Positions 51,351-59,176 of a DNA stretch of 64,000 bases are shown piece after piece. Each line of letters begins with the position of its first letter. Position 1 is the stretch's first letter. The notes under the pieces were generated by a model, which searched no databases, was not told where the DNA came from, and saw nothing but the letters and a program-made list of their open reading frames with translations. The stretch is from JASLEW01 sp963732005 (lineage in GTDB: Bacteria > Acidobacteriota > Thermoanaerobaculia > Multivoradales > UBA5704), in the NCBI GenBank assembly GCA_963732005.1, contig CAVSXT010000004.1, positions 806,001 through 870,000 on the forward strand. The letters run 5' to 3'. The translations under genes were made by a program, and so were the position numbers.

Positions 51351-54350
51351 ATGAGCCGACCCACCCTGCCGGAGCGCCTGACCGAGCAATTCTACGCCTG
51401 GGAACTGCGCGGTCGGGGCTGGCAGGAGTTTCCCTCTGCGGTCGCACTCGAACCGCCCTACGTTCCGTTCCCCGGATATTTCATCTCGCCGATCAAGGAC
51501 GACGGGCACCGGCAGGGATTCCTCAGCCGGTTGCTCATGCCGCCGCGGCAGGAGCCCGCGACCTCGGAGATTGAGGAGCCGGATGCGGAGCCCTTCGACT
51601 CAGACGAGGCGCTCATAGAGTGCGTGGTCTCCCTGCCGCGGGATGAGGCGGTGAAGTCCGAGAGTGCGGAGCGTTTCCTCCTCGCTCTCTCCGGCGCCGA
51701 GTTGCCACTCGCCTTCGAGGTGGTGGGCCTCTCGGATCAGCTCCGGGTGCAGCTCGTCGCGCGCGCACCCGATGCGGGCCTTCTTGCAAACCAGCTGCGG
51801 GCCTTCTTCCCCGAGGTCTCGATCTCCGGGGAGTCGCAAGTGTTGCGGCAGACGTGGACGCGCACGCAAGGCGAGACCGTACTCGTTCACTTCGGCCTGG
51901 CGCGCGAGTTCATGTTGCCCTTGGCCTCCTTCCGCTCCCTCGATCCTGATCCCTTGCTGCCGCTCTTCGGGGCGCTCTCCGAGCTTGAGCCCGGCGAAGC
52001 GGGCCTTGTGCAAGTCCTCTACGCGCGAGTCCGCGAGCGGTGGGCGGAGAGCGTCATGCGCGCGGTCGTGACCGGCGGCGGCGAGCCCTTCTTCGCCGAC
52101 TATCCCGAACTCACGAAGGCTGCGCGGGAGAAAGTCTCTCGCCCGCTCTTTGCCGCGTGTCTCCGGGTGGCGGCGAAGAGCAGCGATGCGACCGGCGCCT
52201 GGCGGATCGTGCGCGATCTTGCCGGCGCCCTGACCCACTTCGGCGCTCCTGACGGTAACGAGCTTCTCCCGCTCGCCTCCGAGGAGGGCGATGACGCGAC
52301 CGAGCAAATCTTCGAGAGGATGAGCCGCCGGCCGGGCATGATCGTAGGAAGCGATGAACTGGCGGCCCTCGCGCACCTCCCGAGCGCCTCAGTCCGGGTG
52401 CCGAAACTTCTCCGGGAGATTCGACGCTCGAAGGCGGCGCCCTTGCTCTCCCAAGGCGCGGGCATCGTTCTCGGCGAGAACCTGCACCACGGGAAGACGG
52501 TGCCGGTGCGGCTGCCGAACGATCTGCGGCTGCGGCATCTTCATGTGATCGGGGCCTCGGGCTCGGGCAAGTCCACCCTTCTCATTAATCTCATCATGCA
52601 GGACATCGAAGAGGGCCGGGGCGTCGGCGTCCTTGATCCGCACGGCGATCTCATAGACGAGATCGCGGGGCGCATCCCCGAGGAGAGGCTTGCGGACGCC
52701 ATCCTCTTCGATCCCTCGGATACCGAGCACCCGGTTGCCTGGAACATACTCGAAGCCCACAGCGAGCTTGAGCGCACGCTCCTTGCCTCGGACCTCGTAG
52801 GCATCTTCCGGCGCTTCTCGACCTCCTGGGGCGATCAGATGACCAGCGTTCTCGGGAACGCGGTCCTCGTGCTCCTTGAGAACTCCGGTTCGACGCTCCT
52901 TGATCTGCGGGAGTTTCTCGTTGACCGGCCGACCCGCGAGCGGCTCCTGGCGGCAGTCGATGATCCATACCTCCTTTCATATTTTCGGCATGAATTTGCT
53001 CTGGCGGCCGGCAAGAGCGTGGGGGCGATCCTCACCCGCCTCGATGGGTTCTTGAGGAGTAAGACAGTGCGCCAGATTGTCGGCGCGAGGGAGAGCCGGC
53101 TCAATCTGCGCTCCGTCGTGGACCGGGGACAGATCTTCCTTGCGAGACTCTCCGAGGGCGCGATCGGGGAGGAGAACGCAGGGCTCCTCGGCTCGCTTCT
53201 TGTCTCCAAGTTCCACCAGATCGCGATGAGCCGGCAGGAGGTGAAGCGGGAGGAACGCCGGCCCTTCTTCCTCTATGCGGACGAGTGCCAGGAGGTCGCA
53301 ACCGCTTCCATGGCACAGCTCCTTGCGGGAGCGAGGAAGTATGGCCTGGGACTTGTCCTCGCCCACCAGGATCTCCGGCAGCTCGAAGCCAAGGCGCCCG
53401 AGGTTGCCTCGGCCCTCCTCGGGAACGCCGGCACCCGCATCGCCTTCCGGGTCGGCGACCGGGACGCGAAGACCTTGGCCGAGGGCCTGTCTTTCTTTGG
53501 CCCGGCCGACCTCATGAGTCTCAGAGTAGGCGAAGCCATCGCCCGGATCGACAACGCCCAAGGGGACTGCAACCTCAAGACGCAACTTCTCCCGGCAGTC
53601 GCGGCAGAGATGGCGAGCGAGCGGCGCGAGGCGATCACCACACAATCGAGCGAGCGCTATGCCGTGCGGAGAGAGGAGCGGCAGAGAGCGGCAGAGCCGG
53701 CGCCAGAGGTGGCACGGCCGACAGCTCCGCCAGTCGAGAGGACGCCACCGCCGGTCGCGGCCCCACCAGCACCCGCCCCGCCGCAACCGGCACCAGTCCG
53801 CGAGCGGCGCCCATCGCCGGAAGTGCCTGCGCCCCTTGGCCGCGGTGGGCCGGAGCATCAGTACCTTCAGGAACTCGTGAAGCGGTGGGCGGAGGCCAAG
53901 GGCTACCGGGCGACGGTCGAGGAACCGTTGCCCTCGGGCGGCAGGGTGGACGTGGCCCTGCGGCGCGAAGGGCACGCGCTCGCCTGCGAGATCTCGGTCT
54001 CGACGGGGGCCGACCACGAGATTGGGAACGTCGAAAAGTGCTTGGCGGCTGGCTTTGATGAGGTGGTCCTTCTCTCCCTGCATCGAGGTACACTCGGGAA
54101 AGTACGGCAAGCGCTCGACTTGCGCCTGCCTCCTGACGCCGCCGCCCGCGTCCGGTGCATGAGCCCCGAGGAGCTTTTCACCTCTCTCGACGCCCCAAGA
54201 CCGGAGCCCGAAGAATCCACGGTCGCCGGGTACAAGGTGAAAGTCAGATACCGGCCCCCGGAAGGCGAGGCGGCGAGCCACAAGTCGAAGGCGGTTACCG
54301 AGATTCTCATGAAAAGCCTGAAGCGCCTGAAGCGCGACGAGGAGCGGTAG
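51351..54350 (+). CDS. TraG/HerA-type ATPase with C-terminal nuclease-like domain
   Basis: 999 residues. Residues 1-380 form an unassigned N-terminal region. The motor follows: Walker A GASGSGKSTLL (about 400), VLDPHGDLIDEI, LARLSEGAIGEENAGLLGSLLV, Walker B FFLYADECQEVA (about 640), FRVGDRDAKTLAEGL. After a proline-rich linker (about 780-820) comes a C-terminal domain with GGRVDVALRREGHALACEISVST, a PD-(D/E)XK-fold-like strand pattern in which the usual lysine is serine. The gene sits between a membrane protein and the recombinase. DNA translocation is expected from the family; the tail's activity is uncertain. Confidence 0.8.
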   Translation: MSRPTLPERLTEQFYAWELRGRGWQEFPSAVALEPPYVPFPGYFISPIKDDGHRQGFLSRLLMPPRQEPATSEIEEPDAEPFDSDEALIECVVSLPRDEAVKSESAERFLLALSGAELPLAFEVVGLSDQLRVQLVARAPDAGLLANQLRAFFPEVSISGESQVLRQTWTRTQGETVLVHFGLAREFMLPLASFRSLDPDPLLPLFGALSELEPGEAGLVQVLYARVRERWAESVMRAVVTGGGEPFFADYPELTKAAREKVSRPLFAACLRVAAKSSDATGAWRIVRDLAGALTHFGAPDGNELLPLASEEGDDATEQIFERMSRRPGMIVGSDELAALAHLPSASVRVPKLLREIRRSKAAPLLSQGAGIVLGENLHHGKTVPVRLPNDLRLRHLHVIGASGSGKSTLLINLIMQDIEEGRGVGVLDPHGDLIDEIAGRIPEERLADAILFDPSDTEHPVAWNILEAHSELERTLLASDLVGIFRRFSTSWGDQMTSVLGNAVLVLLENSGSTLLDLREFLVDRPTRERLLAAVDDPYLLSYFRHEFALAAGKSVGAILTRLDGFLRSKTVRQIVGARESRLNLRSVVDRGQIFLARLSEGAIGEENAGLLGSLLVSKFHQIAMSRQEVKREERRPFFLYADECQEVATASMAQLLAGARKYGLGLVLAHQDLRQLEAKAPEVASALLGNAGTRIAFRVGDRDAKTLAEGLSFFGPADLMSLRVGEAIARIDNAQGDCNLKTQLLPAVAAEMASERREAITTQSSERYAVRREERQRAAEPAPEVARPTAPPVERTPPPVAAPPAPAPPQPAPVRERRPSPEVPAPLGRGGPEHQYLQELVKRWAEAKGYRATVEEPLPSGGRVDVALRREGHALACEISVSTGADHEIGNVEKCLAAGFDEVVLLSLHRGTLGKVRQALDLRLPPDAAARVRCMSPEELFTSLDAPRPEPEESTVAGYKVKVRYRPPEGEAASHKSKAVTEILMKSLKRLKRDEER

Positions 54351-54371
54351 GGCGAAGCGAAGGAGGAAGCG

Positions 54372-56477
54372 ATGGCGAAGAAGCCCGAAGTAGACATTGC
54401 CTGGCGCGAGCCAGGACCGCGCGAGGCGGACCCCTCCCCGAAGCGGGTCGCGATCTGGATCAGAGTCTCGACCGAGGACCAGGCGCGGGGCGAGAGCCCC
54501 GAGCACCACGAGTACCGCGCCCGCGCCTACGCCGAGATCCGCGGGTGGGATGTGGTGACTCTCTATAACCTGGCGGGTGTCTCCGGCAAAGCCGTCCTGG
54601 CCCACCCCGAGGCGCGCCGGATGATGGAAGACGTAAAGGCCCATCGAATCACCGGCCTCATCTTCTCGAAGATCGCGCGGCTCGCCCGGAATACCCGCGA
54701 ACTCCTGGAGTTCGCCGAGTTCTTTGAGGCACAGGGCGCGGATCTCATCTCGCTTGAAGAGTCCATCGACACCTCGACCGCCGCCGGCCGCTTCTTCTAC
54801 ACGATCGTGGCCGGCATGGCGGCCTGGGAGCGCGAGGAGATCGCAAGCCGGGTCTCGGCCTCGGTCCCGATCCGCGCGAAGCTCGGCAAGCCCCTCGGCG
54901 GCGCCGCGCCCTTCGGCTACCGCTGGCACGAGAAGCGGCTCGTGCCCGATCCCGAGGAGGCGCCCATCCGCCGCCTCATCTATGAGCTGTACATTGAGCA
55001 CCGTCGGTTCCTCACGGTGGCCCGCATCTTGACCGAGCGGGGATACCGCACCCGCGGCGGCGGCACCTTTTCCCACACGACCGTCGAGCGCCTGGTCCGC
55101 GACCCGACCGCCAAAGGCACGAGGCGCGCGAACTACACCAAGTCCCTCGGCGACGGCAAGAAGTGGGTCCTGAAGCCCGCAACGGAGTGGGTGGAGATCC
55201 CGGTCGAGCCCGTGGTGCCCGAGGAGCTCTGGAACGCCGCGAACGCCCTCCTTGCCGAGCGGCGGGCGAAGCGCACCCCGGCTGCGAAGCGGCCGGTGCA
55301 GCTCTTCGGCGGGCTCACCTTCTGCCACTGCGGGGCGAAGATGTATGTGCCGCCCAACACCCCGAAGTATGTCTGCACCCGGAAGGGCTGCCGTACCAAA
55401 GTGCCCCAGGCGGACCTGGAGCGCATCTTCCAGGTGGAGCTTCGCCGCTTCGCCCTCTCGCCGCAGGACGTGCGGGCGACCCTCTCCGAGGCCGACGAGA
55501 AACTCCGGGCCAAGACCGAACTCCTCGATGGGCTGCGGCGTGAAGATGCCCGCCTTGCCGAGGAAGCCGAGCAGGTCTACCGCCTCTACCTCGCGGGGGA
55601 ACTCACCCCTCGCGGCTTCGGAGCGAGGAACACGCCCATAGAGACCCGCCGCGTCCAGCTCGAAGAGGAGATACCCCGGCTCCAAGGCGAGATCGACTTC
55701 CTCCGTATTCAGCAGCTCTCCCAGGAAGAAGTCGTCTCCGCCGCGGAAGACCTCTCGGCCCGCTGGTTCGAGATCCCTCTCCCTGAACGGCGGGCGATCG
55801 TCCAGGCCATCGTGGAGCGGGTGACGGTCGGCAAGGACGAGGTCGAGTTCTCCCTCTCCTGCCTGCCCGCGGGGGCGCCCTCCGCCCCACCTCCCTCCTT
55901 CTCCCAAGATGCTGATAAAAGGTGCACGCAACCCTGGCCCTGCGGCCACTTCGGCGATGCGCGTCGCGTCTGCAAGCGTCTCGCTTTCGGCTACTATCGG
56001 AGCGTGGACTACGCTCAGGTTCTACGGTCTCTGTCGTCCCGGGGCGCCCGGTTTGCCGTGGCCGGTGGATTTGCGTGCCTGGCACACGGGGTCGTGCGCG
56101 TGACGCTTGATCTCGATCTGCTCGTCGAGGTGAGCGACGCCAACCTCGTCTGCCTATGGGAAACGCTGAGTGACCTTGGCTTCGTGACCCAGCAGCCGGT
56201 CTCCAAGGCAGACGTCGTATCTGCGCAGCGGCTGGCCAGGCTGGCCCGCGAGAAGCACATGCAGGCACTCTCCTGGGTCCACAGCTCGCATCCCTTCGTG
56301 ATCGTGGACCTGCTCGTCGGCGAGGGGTTTCAGTGGTCCAAGGCGCTCATCGAGGAGATTCACCTCTTCGGACTGCCGGTGCCCGTCCTCCGGCGGGAAG
56401 AGCTGATCCGGCTCAAGCGTGCCGCCGGCAGGGAGAAGGATCTGGTCGATGTCCGAGAGCTCGAACTCCTCGGTTGA
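54372..56477 (+). CDS. Large serine recombinase, element B, fused in frame to a host nucleotidyltransferase
   Basis: The reading frame is 701 residues, but only the first 515 or so are recombinase: resolvase domain (IWIRVSTEDQARGESPE with the catalytic serine, KIARLARNTRELLEF), recombinase domain, zinc ribbon (FCHCGAKMY...CTRKGC), coiled coil and ERVTVGKDEVEFSLSCL. There is no stop at the CCAAGATGCTG module (55904); the frame continues through the boundary into the nucleotidyltransferase at 56004. The recombinase thus borrows its C-terminus and stop from the DNA it joined. The paralogue at 28682 shows the same behaviour. A fusion protein, or separate start for the enzyme, are both possible. 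Confidence 0.85.
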   Translation: MAKKPEVDIAWREPGPREADPSPKRVAIWIRVSTEDQARGESPEHHEYRARAYAEIRGWDVVTLYNLAGVSGKAVLAHPEARRMMEDVKAHRITGLIFSKIARLARNTRELLEFAEFFEAQGADLISLEESIDTSTAAGRFFYTIVAGMAAWEREEIASRVSASVPIRAKLGKPLGGAAPFGYRWHEKRLVPDPEEAPIRRLIYELYIEHRRFLTVARILTERGYRTRGGGTFSHTTVERLVRDPTAKGTRRANYTKSLGDGKKWVLKPATEWVEIPVEPVVPEELWNAANALLAERRAKRTPAAKRPVQLFGGLTFCHCGAKMYVPPNTPKYVCTRKGCRTKVPQADLERIFQVELRRFALSPQDVRATLSEADEKLRAKTELLDGLRREDARLAEEAEQVYRLYLAGELTPRGFGARNTPIETRRVQLEEEIPRLQGEIDFLRIQQLSQEEVVSAAEDLSARWFEIPLPERRAIVQAIVERVTVGKDEVEFSLSCLPAGAPSAPPPSFSQDADKRCTQPWPCGHFGDARRVCKRLAFGYYRSVDYAQVLRSLSSRGARFAVAGGFACLAHGVVRVTLDLDLLVEVSDANLVCLWETLSDLGFVTQQPVSKADVVSAQRLARLAREKHMQALSWVHSSHPFVIVDLLVGEGFQWSKALIEEIHLFGLPVPVLRREELIRLKRAAGREKDLVDVRELELLG
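55904..55930 (+). other. Attachment-site-like module at the element B right end
   Basis: CCAAGATGCTG-N8-TGCACGCA, matching the element C module exactly in layout. Sequence on its left is recombinase coding DNA shared by B and C; on its right the two loci differ. It therefore marks the element/chromosome boundary to within a few bases. Confidence 0.55.
56004..56477 (+). CDS. Nucleotidyltransferase-like protein (AbiEii/MNT-type)
   Basis: 157 residues if begun at the GTG at 56004, which has CGGAG just upstream. FAVAGGFACLAHGVVRVTLDLDLLVEV has the G-G and D-x-D strand of minimal nucleotidyltransferases, and VDLLVGEGFQW supplies the third acidic strand. It shares a frame with the upstream recombinase and overlaps the next small gene by 29 bases. 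Such proteins often form toxin-antitoxin or RNA-modifying pairs; here that is inference. Confidence 0.7.
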   Translation: MDYAQVLRSLSSRGARFAVAGGFACLAHGVVRVTLDLDLLVEVSDANLVCLWETLSDLGFVTQQPVSKADVVSAQRLARLAREKHMQALSWVHSSHPFVIVDLLVGEGFQWSKALIEEIHLFGLPVPVLRREELIRLKRAAGREKDLVDVRELELLG

Positions 56478-56649
56478 GACCTGGGGCACCCCCGAGAGCC
56501 ACTGGCCATTCCCTCGGCCGGTGGCCTCCCCCACTGCCGAGGATCGAGCTCGCTTCACAGCGCTGACCGCGGAGCAGCGAGTCCAGTGGCTCCTGCAGAT
56601 GCTCCGCCTGCTGGAGCTGCAATTCGGCCACCTCGTCCGAGTACCGTAA
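56449..56649 (+). CDS. Small partner of the nucleotidyltransferase
   Basis: 66 residues: ESHWPFPRPVASPTAEDRARFTALTAEQRVQWLLQMLRLLELQFG. The helical TAEQRVQWLLQMLRL motif is one I associate with short ORFs beside nucleotidyltransferases; no database check was possible. The overlap of 29 bases implies coupled translation. Confidence 0.6.
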   Translation: MSESSNSSVETWGTPESHWPFPRPVASPTAEDRARFTALTAEQRVQWLLQMLRLLELQFGHLVRVP

Positions 56650-56679
56650 GGTGGGCATCTGTGGTCTAGTACCACCCCG

Positions 56680-57570
56680 ATGCCCTCCCAGCCCACCAAC
56701 TTCGGCCTCCTCGAGGGCGCTTACTGCGACTACGACCGCAGCCGCGCCGTGGTGCTGCCGGTCCCCTTCGAGCGCACCACCACCTATGGCAAGGGCACCG
56801 CCCACGGACCGGCGGCGATCGTCCGCGCCTCCCAGGCGATGGAGCTCTACGACGAGGAGCTCGAGTCCGAGCCCTACGATCAGGGCATCGCCACCCTGCC
56901 CCCGTTCCTGCCCGAGGCCTTCGACATGGCCGCCGCCCTGGCGGAGATCGAGACCGAGGCGCAGCGCCACTTCGCCCTCGGCAAGTTCCTGGTCGTCCTC
57001 GGCGGCGAGCACAGCCTGTCACTGGCTCCGGCGCGGGCGGCACGCAGCGTCCATGGCGGCATCGCGGTGGTCCAGTTCGACGCCCACGCCGACCTGCGGG
57101 AGGAGTTCGAAGGCACCCCCTACAGCCATGCCAGCGTCATGAAACGGATCGTCGACGACGGCTTCCCCACCCTCGCGATCGGCCTGCGCTCGCTGTCGGT
57201 GGCCGAGGCCCACCTCGTCCGCCATAAGCAACTGCCGGTGCTTTGGGGGTACCAACTGGATCAGGCCGCGGAGGCCTTTGCGCCGCTGCTCGCGGCATTG
57301 CCACAGAAGGTTTACCTCAGCTTCGATATCGACTACTTCGACCCCGCGCTGGTCCCGGCGACCGGCACTCCCGAGCCCGGCGGCGGCTGGTGGTACCCCA
57401 CGCTTGCGCTGCTCCGAGCTCTGTTCAGTACCAAGACCGTGGTGGGCATGGACTTGGTCGAGCTGGCACCGATCGGCGGGCAACCCGCCAGTGACTTCCT
57501 GGCCGCGAAGCTGATCTACAAGTGCCTCGGCTACCTGCAGGAGTCCGAGTCCGGCAACGTGCTGCACTGA
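56680..57570 (+). CDS. speB: Agmatinase/ureohydrolase
   Basis: 296 residues. Manganese-ligand motifs are all present: GGEHSLS, FDAHADLREEFEG and SFDIDYFDPALVPATGTPEPGG. This is the arginase/agmatinase fold that releases urea; the DAHADLR/ATGTPEPGG variants favour agmatinase (putrescine synthesis). Its stop is one base before the pyrophosphatase ATG, so the two are co-transcribed. Full family length. Confidence 0.9.
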   Translation: MPSQPTNFGLLEGAYCDYDRSRAVVLPVPFERTTTYGKGTAHGPAAIVRASQAMELYDEELESEPYDQGIATLPPFLPEAFDMAAALAEIETEAQRHFALGKFLVVLGGEHSLSLAPARAARSVHGGIAVVQFDAHADLREEFEGTPYSHASVMKRIVDDGFPTLAIGLRSLSVAEAHLVRHKQLPVLWGYQLDQAAEAFAPLLAALPQKVYLSFDIDYFDPALVPATGTPEPGGGWWYPTLALLRALFSTKTVVGMDLVELAPIGGQPASDFLAAKLIYKCLGYLQESESGNVLH

Positions 57571-57571
57571 G

Positions 57572-58318
57572 ATGAGCGACAAGGCGGGCGCGCTCGACGC
57601 CGAACAAGTCTGGGAGCTGATGGGACGGCTGTTCAAGACCCATCCCTGGCACGGCGTACCGGCCGGAGCGGAAGCGCCGGCGGTAGTCACCGTCTACGTC
57701 GAGATCGTACCCTCCGACGCGGTCAAGTACGAGGTCGACAAGGTCACCGGCCACCTCAAGGTGGACCGGCCGCAGAAGTTCTCCAACGTCTGCCCCAGCC
57801 TCTACGGCTTCATCCCGCAGACCTTCTCGGGCGAGCGGGTGGCCGAGCTGGCGCGCCGGCGCACCGGCAGGCAGGCGCTGACCGGCGACGGCGACCCGAT
57901 CGACGTCTGCGTGCTCTCCGAGCGAGCCTTCTCGCACGGCGATTTCCTGCTCCGTGCGCAGCCCATCGGCGGCCTGCGGGTGATCGACGACGATGAGGCC
58001 GACGACAAGATCATTGCCGTGCTGCAGGGCGATCTCACCTTCGGCACGGTGGAGGACATCGGCGAGCTGCCGCGGCCGCTGGTGGAACGGCTCGAGCACT
58101 ACTTCCTGACCTACAAGCTGGCCTTCGACTCCCACACCGCCACCCCTGCGGACACCGCCGGCACGGCGGTCACCGCCAGGCAAGGGGAGGTCGAGATCGC
58201 GGGGGTCTTCGATCGGGACGAGGCGCGCGAGATCGTCGAGCGCGGCCTCGCGGACTACCGCGCCAGCTTTCCCGACCTCAAGGAGCAGATCCTCTCCGCG
58301 CTGCGCGGCAGCGCCTGA
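57572..58318 (+). CDS. ppa: Inorganic pyrophosphatase, family I
   Basis: 248 residues. KYEVDKVTGHLKVDRP, YGFIPQTF and DGDPIDVCVLSE are the signature of soluble family I enzymes, with the metal-binding aspartates. It is longer than the usual bacterial form (about 175), having an N-terminal extension and a C-terminal tail. It hydrolyses pyrophosphate in the cytoplasm. Confidence 0.9.
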   Translation: MSDKAGALDAEQVWELMGRLFKTHPWHGVPAGAEAPAVVTVYVEIVPSDAVKYEVDKVTGHLKVDRPQKFSNVCPSLYGFIPQTFSGERVAELARRRTGRQALTGDGDPIDVCVLSERAFSHGDFLLRAQPIGGLRVIDDDEADDKIIAVLQGDLTFGTVEDIGELPRPLVERLEHYFLTYKLAFDSHTATPADTAGTAVTARQGEVEIAGVFDRDEAREIVERGLADYRASFPDLKEQILSALRGSA

Positions 58319-58444
58319 GCCGCCCGGCTGCGCGCGGCCTCCGGCCGCCGCCTCCCCGCGCCGGCCATGCTGGCGCCGCTGGCGCCGCTGGCGACGCTGG
58401 CGACGCTGGCCAGGGATACCGCGATCGGCCCTGTAGCCCCCCCA

Positions 58445-59083
58445 ATGACCTTCGCCATCGAACAGATCCGCCAGGCCCTTGCCGGGCACCGGCCCCAGGA
58501 GCTGGCGCCCGAGCCGCACCTTGCCGGCGCCTTTAAGGCCACCGAAGCGGCGGTGGCGCTGGTCCTGGCCGGCAGCCCCGAGCTGTCGCTCTGCGTCATC
58601 CAGCGCGCCGAGCGCGCGGACGATCCATGGTCAGGACACCTGGCGCTGCCGGGCGGGCGCGCCGATCCCGTGGATCCGCACCCGCGGGCGGTGGCGGAGC
58701 GGGAGACCCGGGAAGAGGTGGGCCTCGCCCTCGACGAGCGCCATTGGCTCGGCGGCCTGTCGCAGATACTGGTGCGCCTCGGCGGCGGCGACCGCCGCAT
58801 GGTCCTGCACTCCTTCGTCTACGATGCCGGCCCTGGCCTGCCCACCTTCACCTGCAGCGACGAGGTGAGAGAGGCGTACTGGGTGCCGCTCGCTCACCTC
58901 TGGGACCCCGCCAACGCCAGCCACGTCGAGTGGGAACGCGACGGCGCGCGACTCCTCTATCCGGCGATCCGCTGGCGCGGCGGCGCCATCTGGGGACTCA
59001 CCTTTCGCGTCCTCACCCTTTTCTCCGACGTCCTCGACGCTCCCCTGCCCCATCTGGAGGACCTGCCGGAGATCCGGCGCTGA
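58445..59083 (+). CDS. Nudix hydrolase (CoA-pyrophosphatase-like)
   Basis: 212 residues from MTFAIEQIRQALAG. The Nudix helix is AVAERETREEVGL, preceded by LALPGGRADPVD, which resembles NudL-type CoA pyrophosphatases. The frame extends upstream through a low-complexity LAPLATLATLA stretch (58367) that is probably not translated. Confidence 0.85.
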   Translation: MTFAIEQIRQALAGHRPQELAPEPHLAGAFKATEAAVALVLAGSPELSLCVIQRAERADDPWSGHLALPGGRADPVDPHPRAVAERETREEVGLALDERHWLGGLSQILVRLGGGDRRMVLHSFVYDAGPGLPTFTCSDEVREAYWVPLAHLWDPANASHVEWERDGARLLYPAIRWRGGAIWGLTFRVLTLFSDVLDAPLPHLEDLPEIRR

Positions 59084-59104
59084 CCGCGCGCCGCCGGCGC
59101 CACC

Positions 59105-59176
59105 CTCATTCGGCGCTGAGCGCCTGCTCTCACTCGGCGCCGAGCGCCTGCCCTCATTCGGTGCCGAGCGCCTGCT
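59105..59176. repeat. Three tandem 24-bp repeats at the permease 3' end
   Basis: Three copies of CTCA(T/C)TCGG(C/T)GC-type 24-mers. The third covers the last codons and stop of the permease gene (QALGTE-stop); the other two lie beyond the stop. It looks like replication-slippage duplication of the gene's tail. Confidence 0.8.

Noticed and set aside
52977..55949. Very long antisense open frame (990 codons) opposite the large ATPase and recombinase.
   Set aside because: It mirrors codon structure of two well-supported genes on the other strand, has no recognisable domain, and is typical of GC-rich shadow frames.
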